From contig NZ_FLRH01000003.1 in assembly GCF_900089585.1 (NCBI RefSeq), positions 372,001 to 436,000 of the forward strand: a stretch of 64,000 bases of DNA, written 5' to 3'. The position numbers were made by a program, and so were the translations under genes. This stretch comes from Micromonospora sediminicola. GTDB lineage: Bacteria > Actinomycetota > Actinomycetes > Mycobacteriales > Micromonosporaceae. The notes below the pieces were generated by a model. That model saw only the letters and a program-made list of their open reading frames with translations. It was not told the DNA's origin and searched no databases. Numbering within the stretch: the first letter of the stretch is position 1; each line of letters opens with the position of its first letter. This document shows positions 1 to 9,241 of the stretch, piece after piece.

Positions 1-167
1 GTCTGCCCGGTGATGAAGCGCCAGGCCGAGGCCGGCCCGCCCATGGGATACGTCGCCGTGGGGATGCAGAGGGCACTGGAGTCGGCGATCGGCTTGCCCA
101 GCAGGTCGACCAGCGCGTCGCGGATGCTCGGGTTCATGACGCCCGCGGACGTGAGAAGAAGTTTCAC
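1..167 (-). CDS. Peptidase S51 (peptidase E-like) family protein, 3' part cut by window edge
   Basis: This is the first 55 codons of a minus-strand gene that runs off the left edge. The start is GTG at 167 with an AGGAGG ribosome site at 173-178. The peptide begins VKLLLTSAGVMNPSIRDALV and continues with LLGKPIADSSALCIPTATYP. This resembles the N-terminus of the type 1 glutamine amidotransferase-like / S51 dipeptidase family, including the SAG...NPSI and ALCIPTA motifs. The catalytic Ser lies beyond the window, so activity cannot be judged. It sits at the edge of an accessory-looking stretch next to integrase remains. Confidence 0.7.
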   Translation of the reverse strand, partial: MKLLLTSAGVMNPSIRDALVDLLGKPIADSSALCIPTATYPMGGPASAWRFITGQ

Positions 168-614
168 GCTTGCCTCCTGTACGTAGCGGCCATGACCCTC
201 TCCGCGAGAGTCGGGATCAGGCGCTCTCGCCACTACAGACCAGACACCGCAACGAAACTCATCGCCGTTGCGAACCCGAAGCCCTCCGCACGCACATCGG
301 CATGGCTAGGGCGTTCGTCGGCGGCTCCTGCCACTCCTGGCCCCCTGGGACCTGTCGCGCACCACCTGGCTTCGGGAACTGGGCATGCGAGCACGACTCC
401 TGGATCTGAAGGAAAATCAGAAGAGGCGCTCGCGTGCCAGCTTGTCCACGACGCGTTTTGCGCCTAACTGCCACCGCATCGTCAATGGGAATGCCAGGGG
501 TTGACTCACATTGATGCAGGCCGACTCGGGAAAGTCGACACTACCGACGTTCCCGTCCGCTTGTACGGAGGAGTACGCGCGGCCACGAAATTTGCGCGCC
601 CATCCAGTTGGGGT
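168..614. other. Intergenic stretch, no gene supported
   Basis: The overlapping reading frames here on both strands are short, mutually contradictory and match no family I recognise. Apart from the ribosome site of the leftward peptidase gene at 173-178, I see nothing in it. It is the spacer between two genes in an accessory-looking edge. Confidence 0.4.
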
Positions 615-1088
615 TTAGACGTAGGGCGACGTGCCGAGGCGTACACCGTTGGCAGACCCCACAGAGTTCACCGAGATGACCTTGCTGAGGGTGATGGTGC
701 GTCCGAAGCACACTGTCCACCCGTTCGCCGCCAGCGCCTTGGTGGCGCATTGCCACGCCCCCTGGTTGCCACCGTTGGAGGTGAACAGGTCCGCGTACGT
801 GTGCACCGAATAGGCGGTGGATCGGTTGTTGCGGACGATCACTGCGGACTGGGTGCCCGTGTTGTTCGCCGCCCTGATCGCGCAGACCTGGGCGAGCACA
901 TCGGTGGCGAGCGTCTGGCTGCCGGCGCAGCCCCAGGTGCTGGAGCTGGAGGTAATCGGGTTTGTGTTGCCGTAAGCAACCCAGGTGCCGCTCTCCGCCG
1001 CCGCGGCGGGGCCGGCGGTTGCCAGACTCAGCCCGAAAACTGCAGTCACGACCGCTGTCGATCCTGCAACCATCCGCGCAACTCGCAT
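615..1088 (-). CDS. Small secreted protein with four cysteines, unknown function
   Basis: 157 aa. The N-terminus MRVARMVAGSTAVVTAVFGL, followed by a hydrophobic core and an alanine run (AAAA, about residue 31), is a classical Sec signal peptide with an Ala-x-Ala type cleavage site. The mature part of about 126 residues has four Cys, in contexts WGCAG, AQVCAI, WQCAT and TVCFG, that could form two disulfides. It is rich in Ser, Thr and Asn. A purine-rich ribosome site (AGAAGGGAT) precedes the ATG. I do not recognise a family. Its position between a truncated peptidase gene and a dead integrase suggests accessory DNA. Confidence 0.72.
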   Translation of the reverse strand: MRVARMVAGSTAVVTAVFGLSLATAGPAAAAESGTWVAYGNTNPITSSSSTWGCAGSQTLATDVLAQVCAIRAANNTGTQSAVIVRNNRSTAYSVHTYADLFTSNGGNQGAWQCATKALAANGWTVCFGRTITLSKVISVNSVGSANGVRLGTSPYV

Positions 1089-1489
1089 ATCGATCCCTTC
1101 TGGACCTTGGTAGGAGGGGAACCGCAGCCTAACGAAATCGCTTCGAGGCCGCTGCCCCGCTGCAACCTGCCGTCACGTTCTGCTCCTCATCACCGGCCGA
1201 GTTCCGCCCGGACGCGCACCCCGCACCCAGGGCGGCAGGTCGACGGACCAGAAACGCAGCTCTCACCGCCAAGAATGATCGTCGCCCGCGAGAACGTTCG
1301 GGCCATCCCACCAGACATCGCATATCTGCTCCACGACCGGTGCCCGGTCGTCACCTTCGTGCTCGGTGGCAGTCGGTCCGACCGCCTCCAGTTTCGACCA
1401 GGGTCGCTCGAGACTTGTCATCTCGGTGTGGAAGTAGGATGTTCGACCTGCCAGGTACGGCGCTGTTCGTCCGCTAGACGGTCCGGCGC
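1089..1489. other. Intergenic stretch, no gene supported
   Basis: This lies upstream of the small secreted protein and upstream of the recognisable integrase remnant. No reading frame has family similarity that I can identify. More decayed integrase sequence may lie in its right part, but it cannot be aligned by eye. Confidence 0.35.
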
Positions 1490-1922
1490 CCGGACCGCAG
1501 GTTGGAGTTCGTGCCGAAGACGCACCGGTCGAGCCGGCTCTGCCGCTGTCCGCGCTGGCGGTCCGCGGTTGGAGCCTCAGCGGGCCTGGCAGGCCAGGGA
1601 ACGGCTTGCAGCGGGAGAGCTGTGGTCGGCTTCGGGTGGGTCCGCGCCAGCACGTCGGCACCCCGGTGGAGCCCTGGAACGCCAGTCGGTGCTTCAAGCA
1701 GTTGCGGGCCATGGCTGCTTGGACTGGCTGCACCCGCAGGACCTCCGGCACGCGTTCGCCACGTTCCTGCTCGACCAGGGCGAGGAGCTGCGCACGGTGA
1801 TGGAGCTGCTCGGGCACCCACGATCACGGCCGACACCTATGGGGCACGTCCTGCCGGCGCGGGCTCGTCAGGCTGCTGCCTCGGCCATCGACCGAGTGCT
1901 CGGCGAGGAAGGGACGACGTGA
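1490..1922 (+). pseudogene. Tyrosine recombinase (phage/AICE integrase) C-terminal remnant, multiple frameshifts
   Basis: Pieces of one integrase catalytic domain occur in order but in three frames. RLEFVPKTHRSS is read in the frame of 1502. PQRAWQARERLAAGELW is in the frame of 1572. HVGTPVEPWNASRCFKQL is in the frame of 1606. WLHPQDLRHAFATFLLDQG to ELLGH is back in the frame of 1572. The HxxR box (HPQDLRH) is present. After LGH a one-base loss shifts the conserved TITADTYG into another frame. One extra G in a GGGG run restores the frame for HVLPARARQAAASAIDRVLG and the stop. The N-terminal and arm-binding domains are missing. The 3' end lies 43 bp from the tRNA-Ala 3' end, the arrangement seen in tRNA-integrated actinobacterial elements. 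Confidence 0.8.
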
Positions 1923-1965
1923 CCGCTTGACTGTACTCGGACCCGAGATCAACCGGTGTTTGTGT

Positions 1966-2041
1966 TGGTGGAGCCCAGGGGACTCGAACCCCTAACCCCT
2001 GCCTTGCAAAGGCAGTGCTCTGCCAGTTGAGCTAGGGCCCC
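1966..2041 (-). tRNA. tRNA-Ala (TGC anticodon)
   Basis: A full cloverleaf can be folded on the minus strand. The acceptor arm is GGGGCCC with GGGCTCC, the anticodon loop TTTGCAA gives anticodon TGC, and the T-arm contains GGTTCGAGTCC. The 3' ACCA is encoded, with the end at 1966; without CCA it would end at 1969. The 3' end points toward the integrase remnant, so this tRNA is the likely attachment site of the lost element. Confidence 0.95.
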
Positions 2042-2070
2042 GTGTCGGGCGGCAACCGCCCGGTGTCAGC

Positions 2071-2199
2071 TCAGCGCAGGTCGGGCGCGGTGGTGGCCTC
2101 GTGCCACAGGGCGCGCTCGTCGTTCGAGGCCTTGACCTTCTTGGCCACGACGGCGGCCACACCGACGATGCCGGCCAGGATCAGCAGCTTCTTGAACAT
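2071..2199 (-). CDS. DLW-39 family microprotein
   Basis: 42 aa, between tRNA-Ala and tRNA-Ile. The ATG is at 2199 and the TGA at 2071-2073. The sequence is MFKKLLILAGIVGVAAVVAK, then KVKASNDERALWHEATTAPDLR. It has a basic start, a single hydrophobic helix of about 15 residues, a short basic segment and the tail motif (A/D)LW-x-EAT. This is the pattern of the DLW-39 family of very small actinobacterial membrane proteins encoded near gyrA. Function is unknown; a membrane anchor is the only visible property. Confidence 0.85.
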   Translation of the reverse strand: MFKKLLILAGIVGVAAVVAKKVKASNDERALWHEATTAPDLR

Positions 2200-2242
2200 G
2201 GGCTTGACCCCTCGCGCTCGACGACCGTCGGACGGTGTGCGG

Positions 2243-2316
2243 TGGGGCTAGCTGGAATCGAACCAGCGACCTCAGAGTTATCAGCTCTGCGCTCTAACCG
2301 ACTGAGCTATAGCCCC
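2243..2316 (-). tRNA. tRNA-Ile (GAT anticodon)
   Basis: The minus-strand cloverleaf has acceptor GGGGCTA/TAGCCCC, D-arm AGCTCAGTCGGTTAGAGC, anticodon stem-loop CAGAGCTGATAACTCTG (anticodon GAT) and T-loop GGTTCGATTCC. The discriminator A is at 2243, and the following bases are CCG, so CCA is not encoded. Its placement just downstream of the gyrBA operon matches other actinobacteria. Confidence 0.95.
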
Positions 2317-2395
2317 GCGTAGCGACGAGCAAGGTTAACCCATCGCCTTCTGCGCCCCCAAATCGGGGGTCCCATGACGGAACCTACCCGGAGAC

Positions 2396-2440
2396 ACGAC
2401 GCCGGGGCGACCGCTTTACGCGGCGGCGCCCCGGCGTCGT
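2396..2440 (-). terminator. Rho-independent-type hairpin after the gyrA-DUF3566 genes
   Basis: A perfect 14-bp inverted repeat (ACGACGCCGGGGCG and its complement) encloses a second CCGC-TTTAC-GCGG stem. It starts 6 bp past the stop of the DUF3566 gene. There is no long U tract, which is usual in high-GC actinobacteria. Confidence 0.7.
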
Positions 2441-2445
2441 CCGGT

Positions 2446-3381
2446 TCAGTCCCGCTCGGCGAGCGTCAGCTCGATCCCGCCGACCAGGTCGGCGCAGACG
2501 TTGTAGACGAACGCGCTCAGCGTGGCCAGCGCGGTGAACAGCACGACGTTGACCAGGCCGATCAGCGCGGAGGTCAGGATCACGCCCTTGGCGGTGATCC
2601 GGAACCCGCCCCCGCCGCCCGAGCCGCCGCCGGCGTTGACCAGGTCGGTGAGGCTGTCGTTGACGCTCTTGAACACGCCCATCGCGTCGAGCGCGAGGTA
2701 GAGCACCGAGGTCGCCACGACCACGACGATGAAGAGCACGACCGAGACCGCGAACGCGAACTTCATCACGGACCAGGGGTCGATCCGCTTGAGGTTCAGC
2801 CGGGCCCGGCGCGGCCCGCGCGACGCGGCCGAACTGACCGAGGTACGCGCGGCGCGTACCGCCTCACCGACACGCGCGGCGCCGACGGCCGCCGCGCCGC
2901 TGATCCCCGGCGGCAGGCCACCGCCGTTGGCGGGGCGGCCCCCCTGGGGCTGCTGGGCCTGGGCGCCGCCGGCGGGGCGGGCACCGTCGGGCGCCGTCTT
3001 GGGCGCGGTGCCCAGACCGGCGCCGATGCGCGGCTGGGTGCCGGTCGTCCCGGGGGACGGCCGGGCGGCCGCCGTCGGCGTGGTCGGCGGTGTGCTCGTG
3101 GCGGGCTTCGCCGCGGCCGGGGCGGCCAGGCCGTCGGCCGAGGTGGGCGCGTCGACCTTGGTCTCGGTGGCGTCGCGTGTCCCCGAGTCCTCGGCGGGCT
3201 TGTCGGGAGGCGGGGCCATGCCGGGGGCCCGGGTGAACTTCGGGGCAGGCGCGTCGGCGGGGACCGTGGCCCGACCCACGGCCGCGCGGCCGGTCGCTGG
3301 TGTACCGCCCTGCGCGGCCTCCTCGTCGACCGGGGTGGCCGAGGTCCCCTTGTTCCCCGACTTCGCCTGTGTCTCCGTCAT
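2446..3381 (-). CDS. DUF3566 domain membrane protein
   Basis: 311 aa from ATG at 3381; a TTG one codon upstream at 3384 is also in frame. Residues 1-190 are a Pro/Ala/Gly/Thr-rich, probably disordered cytoplasmic region. The DUF3566 core follows: LKRIDPWSVMKFAFAVSVV begins a first membrane helix, and a second helix runs through LIGLVNVVLFTALATL near the C-terminus, with a Gly-rich loop between. The gene begins directly after the gyrA stop, so the two are probably co-transcribed. This is the same position as the transmembrane protein gene after gyrA in mycobacteria. Biochemical function is unknown. Confidence 0.9.
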   Translation of the reverse strand: MTETQAKSGNKGTSATPVDEEAAQGGTPATGRAAVGRATVPADAPAPKFTRAPGMAPPPDKPAEDSGTRDATETKVDAPTSADGLAAPAAAKPATSTPPTTPTAAARPSPGTTGTQPRIGAGLGTAPKTAPDGARPAGGAQAQQPQGGRPANGGGLPPGISGAAAVGAARVGEAVRAARTSVSSAASRGPRRARLNLKRIDPWSVMKFAFAVSVVLFIVVVVATSVLYLALDAMGVFKSVNDSLTDLVNAGGGSGGGGGFRITAKGVILTSALIGLVNVVLFTALATLSAFVYNVCADLVGGIELTLAERD

Positions 3382-3384
3382 CAA

Positions 3385-6300
3385 CTAGTCCTGTTCGTCA
3401 GGCTCGTCGGCATTGCGAGCAATCGCCACGATAGTCACGCCGTCCGGGAGGTCCATCAGCTTGACCCCCATTGTGTTCCGGTCACGCGTACGGCGTACAG
3501 GCTTCACCGGAGTCCGGATGACGCCGCCGTTGCTGGTGATGGCGAACAGCTCGTCCTCCGGATCGATCACGACCGCGCCGACCAGACCACCGCGTCGCTC
3601 GGTGATCTTCGCAGTCAGCACGCCCTTACCTCCCCGGCCCTGGACCGGGTATTCCTCGATCGGGGTACGTTTCGCGTAGCCCCCGTTCGTCGCGACCAGA
3701 ACGTCCAGACCCTCCCGGACCACCTCGACGGCGAGCAACTCGTCCTCGCCGCTGAAGCGCATGCCGATCACGCCGGAGGTGGCCCGGCCCATCGGACGCA
3801 GCGCCTCGTCGGTGGCGTTGAAGCGGATCGCCTGCGCGTTCTTCGACACGAGCAGCAGGTCGTCCTCCGGAGCCACCAGGACCGCACCGACCAGCTCGTC
3901 CTCATCGCGCAGGTTGACCGCGATGATGCCGCCGGAACGGTTGGAGTCGAACTCCTCGAGCCGCGTCTTCTTCACCAGGCCGTTTCTCGTGGCCAGTACC
4001 AGGTAGGGCGCCACCTGGTAGTTCGGGATTTCGATGATCTGCGCGATCTGCTCGTCCGGTTGGAACGCGAGCAGGTTGGCCACGTGCTGGCCCTTGGCCA
4101 CCCTACTGGCCTCGGGAAGCTCGTACGCCTTCGCCCGGTAGACCCGACCCTTGTTCGTGAAGAACAGGATCCAGTCGTGGGTAGAGCATACGAAGAAGTG
4201 GCTCACGATGTCGTCCTGCCGGAGCGTCGCCCCGCTGACGCCCTTGCCCCCACGCCGCTGCGACCGGTAGAGGTCGACCTTCGTCCGCTTGGCGTACCCG
4301 GTGCGCGTGATCGTCACGACCACGTCCTCGCGGGCGATGAGGTCCTCCATCGAGACCTCACCGTCGAACGGCACGATCTTGGTGCGGCGCTCGTCGCCCC
4401 ACTTGGCGATGATCTCGCCCAGTTCCTCCGAGACGATCCGCCGCTGCCGCTCGGGCTTGGCCAGGATGTCCTTGAGGTCGGCGATCTCCAGCTCGAGCTT
4501 GGCCAGGTCGTCCAGGATGCGCTGCCGCTCCAGGGCGGCCAGGCGACGCAGCTGCATGTCCAGGATCGCGGTCGCCTGGACCTCGTCGATGTCCAGCAGC
4601 CGGATCAGCCCCTGCCGGGCGTCCTCCACCGTGGGCGAGCGCCGGATCAGGGCGATCACCTCGTCCAGCGCGTCCAACGCCTTGGACAGGCCGCGCAGGA
4701 TGTGCGCGCGCTCCTCCGCCTTGCGCAGCCGGAACGCGGTCCGCCGGCGGATCACCTCGATCTGGTGCTCGACGTAGTAGCGGATGAACTGGGCCAGGTT
4801 GAGCGTGCGCGGCACGCCGTCGACCAGCGCCAGCATGTTGGCGCCGAACGTCTCCTGGAGCTGGGTGTGCTTGTAGAGGTTGTTCAGCACCACCTTGGCG
4901 ACCGCGTCGCGCTTGAGCACCAGCACGATCCGCATGCCGGTACGCCCGGAGGACTCGTCCCGGATGTCGGCGATGCCGGCGAGCTTGCCTTCCTTGATCA
5001 GCTCGGCGATGCGTTCGGCGAGGTTGTCCGGGTTGACCTGGTAGGGCAGCTCGCTGACCACCAGCGCCGGCCGCCCCCGCTTGTCCTCCTCCACCTCGAC
5101 CACCGCGCGCATCCGGATCGAGCCACGCCCGGTCCGGTACGCGTCCTGGATGCCCGCCTGGCCGACGATCAGGCCGTGGGTCGGGAAGTCCGGGCCCTTG
5201 ACGATCTCCAGCAGGGCTTCCAGCGTGGTCGCCTCGTCGGCCTCCGGGTGCTCCAGGCACCACTGCACGGCCGCGCCGATCTCGCGCAGGTTGTGCGGCG
5301 GGATCTTGGTGGCCATGCCGACCGCGATGCCCTCGGATCCGTTGATCAGCAGGTTCGGGATCCGCGACGGCAGGATGGTGGGCTCCTTGGCCCGGCCGTC
5401 GTAGTTGTCCTGCAGGTCGACGGTGTCCTCGTCGATGTCCCGCAGCATCTCCATGGCGAGCGGGTCGAGCTTGCACTCCGTGTTGTGGCTGACGAAGCCG
5501 TCGGAGACGAACGAGTGGTCGTCGGTGTCGACCCGGATGCTGTAAACCGGCCGAACCCCCGCGTCGGTGACGTCGGTCACCTCGGCGTAGTAGAACCGAC
5601 CGTCGACCAACGGCTCGACCACGTCGAGGATCCCCGGCTCGGTGATCCGGGCGGCGATCTCGTCGCGGTCTCGCTCCCAGCGCTCGATCCGGTCGACGTT
5701 GTGCCGACGCAGCCAGTCGCGCTCGGTCCAGCGGCTCGCGCCGTGCTCACGGACGAAGTCGCCGACGAACGGCACGTGGTCGCCGGACAGCGCGGTGCTG
5801 CTCGCCGGCACCTGGGCCAGCTCGGACTCCAACTTGGCCTGCTTGCGGCCGAGGAAACCGACGTGAGCGGCGAAGATCCGGGCGTCCCGCCGGTTGGTGA
5901 CGACGACCTTGATCTCACCGTTTTCGTACCGGCACTGGCGGCTGACGACGCCGAACTCCAGCAGGAGCTGCTGCACCTCGCGGGCCAGACGCTCACTGCG
6001 GGTCGAGTACGAGACCTGGATGGTGTGGCGCGGCAGCAGCGAGGACGAGCCGTCGCCCTCGAACAGCGCCTGGAGGAAGGCCCGCTTGACCGCGGCCGGT
6101 CCGCGCCAGACGAACTCCGGCACGAACTTGGCGGCACTCCGCGCGCCGACCATCTCGCCGAGGACACTCGCCCGGAGTGCGGAGAGGTCCTGTACGTCGA
6201 GTTCGTGCAGCGTGCTACCGGAGGCGATGACGCGCTCGGCGACGTAGCGGGGGCCGCCGACCGCGAGGTCGTAGGCCGTCAGGACGCGGACGAAGAAGTC

Positions 6301-7164
6301 CCGGTCGACGTTGTTGAAACCGGCCCGGCGCTCCGACACCCAGCCCTCGGACACGAACGCGCCGGCCAGGACGGCCGCCTCGACGTGCTCCAGCATCGGG
6401 TAGCCGATCTCGTCCGGCACGGTGCGCTGCAGGACCACCCGGTCGCCCGGGGCGATCTCGGCGAGCAGCTTCCACAGCAGGGTCGGCACGCCGGCCACGC
6501 TCACCAGGCAGAGCACCGGGTGGTTGTGCGTGCCGGTCAGCTCGTACCCCTCGCGGGTGCGCAACCGCAGCGTGGGGTGCTCGCCGGAGTGGAAGAACCT
6601 GCTGGCGCGGACCAGGTCACCGTTGCGGTCACGGACCTTCAGCTCGACGTCGGTCTCGCTGCTCGGCGCGGCGTCCGGCACGACGTCGCCGATCCGCACC
6701 GTGCCGTCGACGGTACGGATCCGGGCATCTGCGGTGAGGCAGTAGCGCATGGCGGCGGCCGGATCGTTGCCCGGCGAGCCGAAGTTGCCGTTGCCGTCGA
6801 CCAGCGGGTAGCGCAGCGACCACGGCTGTGCCATCCGGACCAGCGCGTCGTAGATGGCCGAGTCACCGTGCGGGTGGAACTGGCCCATCACGTCGCCGAC
6901 GACCCGGGAGCACTTCACGTAGCCGCGGTCCGGGCGGTAGCCGGAGTCGAACATGGCGTAGAGGATCTTGCGGTGGACCGGCTTGAGCCCGTCCCGGACG
7001 TCCGGCAGGGCCCGCCCGACGATGACGCTCATCGCGTAGTCGAGGTACGAGCGCTGCATCTCGACCTCGAGGCCGACCGGCTCGATCCGGTCGTGCTGGA
7101 CGACCGCGGCCACTGTCTCCGGGGTCTCCGGCTCGTTCGGGGTGGACTCGGGAGTATCGGTCAC
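3385..7164 (-). CDS. gyrA: DNA gyrase subunit A with in-frame intein
   Basis: 1259 aa, of which 420 are an intein, leaving an 839-aa GyrA of normal length. GyrA with GyrB forms the gyrase that introduces negative supercoils. The breakage-reunion domain is clear: the [20 protein letters not shown] opening, [31 protein letters not shown], and catalytic Tyr141 in AAAMRY. The intein starts at the very next residue, and Thr562 resumes [12 protein letters not shown]. The C-terminal beta-pinwheel includes the GyrA box-like QRRGGKGV. The quinolone-determining segment has [10 protein letters not shown], with Ser at residue 102 and Asp at 106. GyrB lies upstream and a DUF3566 gene immediately follows. 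Confidence 0.98.
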   Translation of the reverse strand: MTDTPESTPNEPETPETVAAVVQHDRIEPVGLEVEMQRSYLDYAMSVIVGRALPDVRDGLKPVHRKILYAMFDSGYRPDRGYVKCSRVVGDVMGQFHPHGDSAIYDALVRMAQPWSLRYPLVDGNGNFGSPGNDPAAAMRYCLTADARIRTVDGTVRIGDVVPDAAPSSETDVELKVRDRNGDLVRASRFFHSGEHPTLRLRTREGYELTGTHNHPVLCLVSVAGVPTLLWKLLAEIAPGDRVVLQRTVPDEIGYPMLEHVEAAVLAGAFVSEGWVSERRAGFNNVDRDFFVRVLTAYDLAVGGPRYVAERVIASGSTLHELDVQDLSALRASVLGEMVGARSAAKFVPEFVWRGPAAVKRAFLQALFEGDGSSSLLPRHTIQVSYSTRSERLAREVQQLLLEFGVVSRQCRYENGEIKVVVTNRRDARIFAAHVGFLGRKQAKLESELAQVPASSTALSGDHVPFVGDFVREHGASRWTERDWLRRHNVDRIERWERDRDEIAARITEPGILDVVEPLVDGRFYYAEVTDVTDAGVRPVYSIRVDTDDHSFVSDGFVSHNTECKLDPLAMEMLRDIDEDTVDLQDNYDGRAKEPTILPSRIPNLLINGSEGIAVGMATKIPPHNLREIGAAVQWCLEHPEADEATTLEALLEIVKGPDFPTHGLIVGQAGIQDAYRTGRGSIRMRAVVEVEEDKRGRPALVVSELPYQVNPDNLAERIAELIKEGKLAGIADIRDESSGRTGMRIVLVLKRDAVAKVVLNNLYKHTQLQETFGANMLALVDGVPRTLNLAQFIRYYVEHQIEVIRRRTAFRLRKAEERAHILRGLSKALDALDEVIALIRRSPTVEDARQGLIRLLDIDEVQATAILDMQLRRLAALERQRILDDLAKLELEIADLKDILAKPERQRRIVSEELGEIIAKWGDERRTKIVPFDGEVSMEDLIAREDVVVTITRTGYAKRTKVDLYRSQRRGGKGVSGATLRQDDIVSHFFVCSTHDWILFFTNKGRVYRAKAYELPEASRVAKGQHVANLLAFQPDEQIAQIIEIPNYQVAPYLVLATRNGLVKKTRLEEFDSNRSGGIIAVNLRDEDELVGAVLVAPEDDLLLVSKNAQAIRFNATDEALRPMGRATSGVIGMRFSGEDELLAVEVVREGLDVLVATNGGYAKRTPIEEYPVQGRGGKGVLTAKITERRGGLVGAVVIDPEDELFAITSNGGVIRTPVKPVRRTRDRNTMGVKLMDLPDGVTIVAIARNADEPDEQD
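5482..6741 (-). mobile_element. GyrA intein with LAGLIDADG homing endonuclease
   Basis: 420-residue intein, residues 142-561 of the precursor, between catalytic Tyr141 and Thr562. Splicing motifs are intact. Cys142 opens [13 protein letters not shown] (block A). Block B is GTHNHPVL, with T212-x-x-H215. Block F runs [14 protein letters not shown], and the end is SHN|T with His560-Asn561. Two endonuclease dodecapeptides, [10 protein letters not shown] (residues 266-275, Glu273) and [10 protein letters not shown] (364-373, Asp371), keep their acidic catalytic residues, so homing activity is plausible. The insertion point is the same as that of the mycobacterial GyrA inteins (Tyr|Cys...Asn|Thr). 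Base composition matches the host, suggesting long residence. Confidence 0.95.
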
Positions 7165-7200
7165 TGTTAACCCTTATCAGACTCAGAGTCGTGATCTCGC

Positions 7201-7252
7201 TGTGGATAACGGCTGTGGAAAGCGGCCAGACTGTGGATAACTCTGTGGACCG
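7201..7252. promoter_or_regulatory. DnaA-box cluster between gyrB and gyrA
   Basis: Two perfect TGTGGATAA boxes at 7201-7209 and 7232-7240 lie in the same orientation. Weaker TGTGGAAAG (7214-7222) and TGTGGACCG (7244-7252) matches accompany them. All four are in the 130-bp gyrB-gyrA gap. Boxes are identified by comparison with TTATCCACA/TTGTCCACA. Control of gyrA by DnaA is an inference. Confidence 0.7.
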
Positions 7253-7285
7253 CCGGGCCGGCCGGTGGATTTCCGGCCGGCCCGG
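7253..7285 (-). terminator. Strong hairpin just after gyrB
   Basis: A perfect 13-bp stem (CCGGGCCGGCCGG with its complement) has a TGGATTT loop, starting 10 bp after the gyrB stop. It could terminate or attenuate gyrB transcription before gyrA. No U tract. Confidence 0.65.
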
Positions 7286-7294
7286 ACCGGTCCG

Positions 7295-9241
7295 TCAGAT
7301 GTCCAGGAACCGCACGTCCTTGGCGTTGCGCTGGATGAACGAGCGGCGCGCCTCGACGTCCTCACCCATGAGGACGCTGAACAGCTCGTCGGCGGTTGCG
7401 GCGTCGTCCAGCGTGACCTGGCGCAGGGTGCGGGTGGCCGGGTTCATCGTGGTCTCCCACAGCTCGGGGTAGTTCATCTCACCGAGACCCTTGAACCGCT
7501 GGATGTCGTCCGGCCGGGCGTTGGGCTTCTTCTGCTGCCGCAGCGCGATCAGCCCGTCACGCTCCCGGTCGGAGTACGCGTACTGGGCGTCGTCGCCCTT
7601 CTTGTTCCACTTGATCTTGTAGAGCGGCGGGGCGGCCAGGTAGACGTGCCCCAGCTCGACCAGCGGCCGCATGAACCGGAACAGCAGGGTGAGCAGCAGC
7701 GTCTGGATGTGCTGGCCGTCGACGTCGGCGTCGGCCATCAGCACGATCTTGTGGTAGCGCAGCTTCTCGATGTCGAAGTCGTCGTGGATGCCGGTGCCCA
7801 GCGCGGTGATCAGCGCCTGCACCTCGTTGTTCTTCAGGACCCGGTCGATCCGGGCCTTCTCCACGTTGAGGATCTTGCCGCGGATCGGCAGGATCGCCTG
7901 GGTGCGCGGGTCGCGGCCCTGCTTGGCCGAACCACCGGCCGAGTCGCCCTCGACGATGAAGACCTCGGACTCGCGCGGGTCGGTCGACTGGCAGTCGGCC
8001 AGCTTGCCCGGCATCGAGCCGGACTCCAGCAGCGACTTGCGGCGGGCCAGCTTGCGCGCCTGCTGGGCGGCGATGCGGGCCCGGGCGGCCTGGGACGCCT
8101 TCTGGATGATGGTCTTCGCCTCGGCCGGGTTGCGGTCGAACCAGTCGACCAGCGACTCGTTGCAGACCCGCTGCACGAAGCCCTTGACCGGGGTGTTGCC
8201 CAGCTTGGTCTTGGTCTGGCCCTCGAACTGCGGGTCGGTGAGCTTGACCGAGATGATCGCGGCCAGGCCCTCGCGGATGTCTTCCCCGGAGAGCCGCTCG
8301 TCGCCCTTGAGCAGCTTCTTCTCCGCGCCGTAGCGGTTGACCACGCTGGTCAACGCGGCCCGGAAGCCCTCCTCGTGGGTGCCGCCCTCGTGGGTGTTGA
8401 TGTTGTTGGCGAAGGTGTAGACCGACTCGCCGTACGACTCGTTCCACTGCATGGCGATCTCGACCGACATGCCCGTCTCCTCGGCGCCGAACTCGACCAC
8501 CGTCTTGTGGATCGGGTTCTTCGAGGCGTTGAGGTGCCGGACGAAGTCGGCGATGCCGCCGTCGTAGTGGAAGGTGACCTCGCGGAGCTTCCCCTCCTCG
8601 TCCTCCGGCACCCGCTCGTCGAGCAGGTGGATGGTGAGGCCGCGGGTGAGGAAGGCCATCTCCTGCAGTCGCCGGTAGATGGTGTGGAAGTCGAAGTCGA
8701 CCGTCTCGAAGACGTCCGGGTCGGGCCAGAACGACACCGCGGAACCGGTCCGGTCGGTCGGCTCACCCTTCTCCAGCGGCGTCGGCTTGGAGTGGTCGTA
8801 GCGCTGGCGCCAGACGAAGTTGTCCTTGTGGATCTCCACGGCCATCTTCGTGGAGAGGGCGTTCACCACCGAGACGCCGACGCCGTGCAGGCCGCCGGAG
8901 ACCGCGTACGCCTTGCCGTCGAACTTGCCGCCGGCGTGCAGCACGGTCAGCGCGACCTCGACACCCGGCTTCTTCAGCTTGGGGTGCAGGTCGACCGGGA
9001 AGCCACGGCCGTTGTCGGTGACCCGGACCCCCCCGTCGCCGAGCAGCACCACGTCGATGGTGTCGCAGTGCCCGGCCAGCGCCTCGTCCACCGCGTTGTC
9101 GACGACCTCCCACACCAGGTGGTGCAGACCGCGCTCGCCGGTGGACCCGATGTACATACCGGGCCGCTTCCGGACCGCTTCCAGGCCCTCCAGCACGGTG
9201 ATGGACTCGGCGCCGTACTTCTTGTTGTCCTCCGCTGCCAC
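7295..9241 (-). CDS. gyrB: DNA gyrase subunit B
   Basis: 648 aa from GTG at 9241 ([19 protein letters not shown]). The frame stays open further upstream, but the extra 58 residues are low-complexity and not GyrB-like. GHKL ATPase motifs: [29 protein letters not shown] and [15 protein letters not shown]. The transducer domain follows, then the TOPRIM domain with [14 protein letters not shown] and [14 protein letters not shown]. The C-terminus is the usual [23 protein letters not shown] type. It supplies the ATPase half of gyrase. Start choice rests on family length. Confidence 0.97.
   Translation of the reverse strand: MAAEDNKKYGAESITVLEGLEAVRKRPGMYIGSTGERGLHHLVWEVVDNAVDEALAGHCDTIDVVLLGDGGVRVTDNGRGFPVDLHPKLKKPGVEVALTVLHAGGKFDGKAYAVSGGLHGVGVSVVNALSTKMAVEIHKDNFVWRQRYDHSKPTPLEKGEPTDRTGSAVSFWPDPDVFETVDFDFHTIYRRLQEMAFLTRGLTIHLLDERVPEDEEGKLREVTFHYDGGIADFVRHLNASKNPIHKTVVEFGAEETGMSVEIAMQWNESYGESVYTFANNINTHEGGTHEEGFRAALTSVVNRYGAEKKLLKGDERLSGEDIREGLAAIISVKLTDPQFEGQTKTKLGNTPVKGFVQRVCNESLVDWFDRNPAEAKTIIQKASQAARARIAAQQARKLARRKSLLESGSMPGKLADCQSTDPRESEVFIVEGDSAGGSAKQGRDPRTQAILPIRGKILNVEKARIDRVLKNNEVQALITALGTGIHDDFDIEKLRYHKIVLMADADVDGQHIQTLLLTLLFRFMRPLVELGHVYLAAPPLYKIKWNKKGDDAQYAYSDRERDGLIALRQQKKPNARPDDIQRFKGLGEMNYPELWETTMNPATRTLRQVTLDDAATADELFSVLMGEDVEARRSFIQRNAKDVRFLDI

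Noticed and set aside
501..1922. Single 473-codon plus-strand protein from 501 to 1922
   Set aside because: The first two thirds are antisense to a signal-peptide protein and junk. Only the last part matches integrase, and its motifs continue in other frames, so it is a pseudogene fragment rather than one protein.
2374..7170. 1598-codon plus-strand open frame over gyrA
   Set aside because: It is the complement of gyrA and the DUF3566 gene, which have full family motifs on the minus strand. The plus-strand product is low-complexity with no domain and arises from high-GC codon structure.
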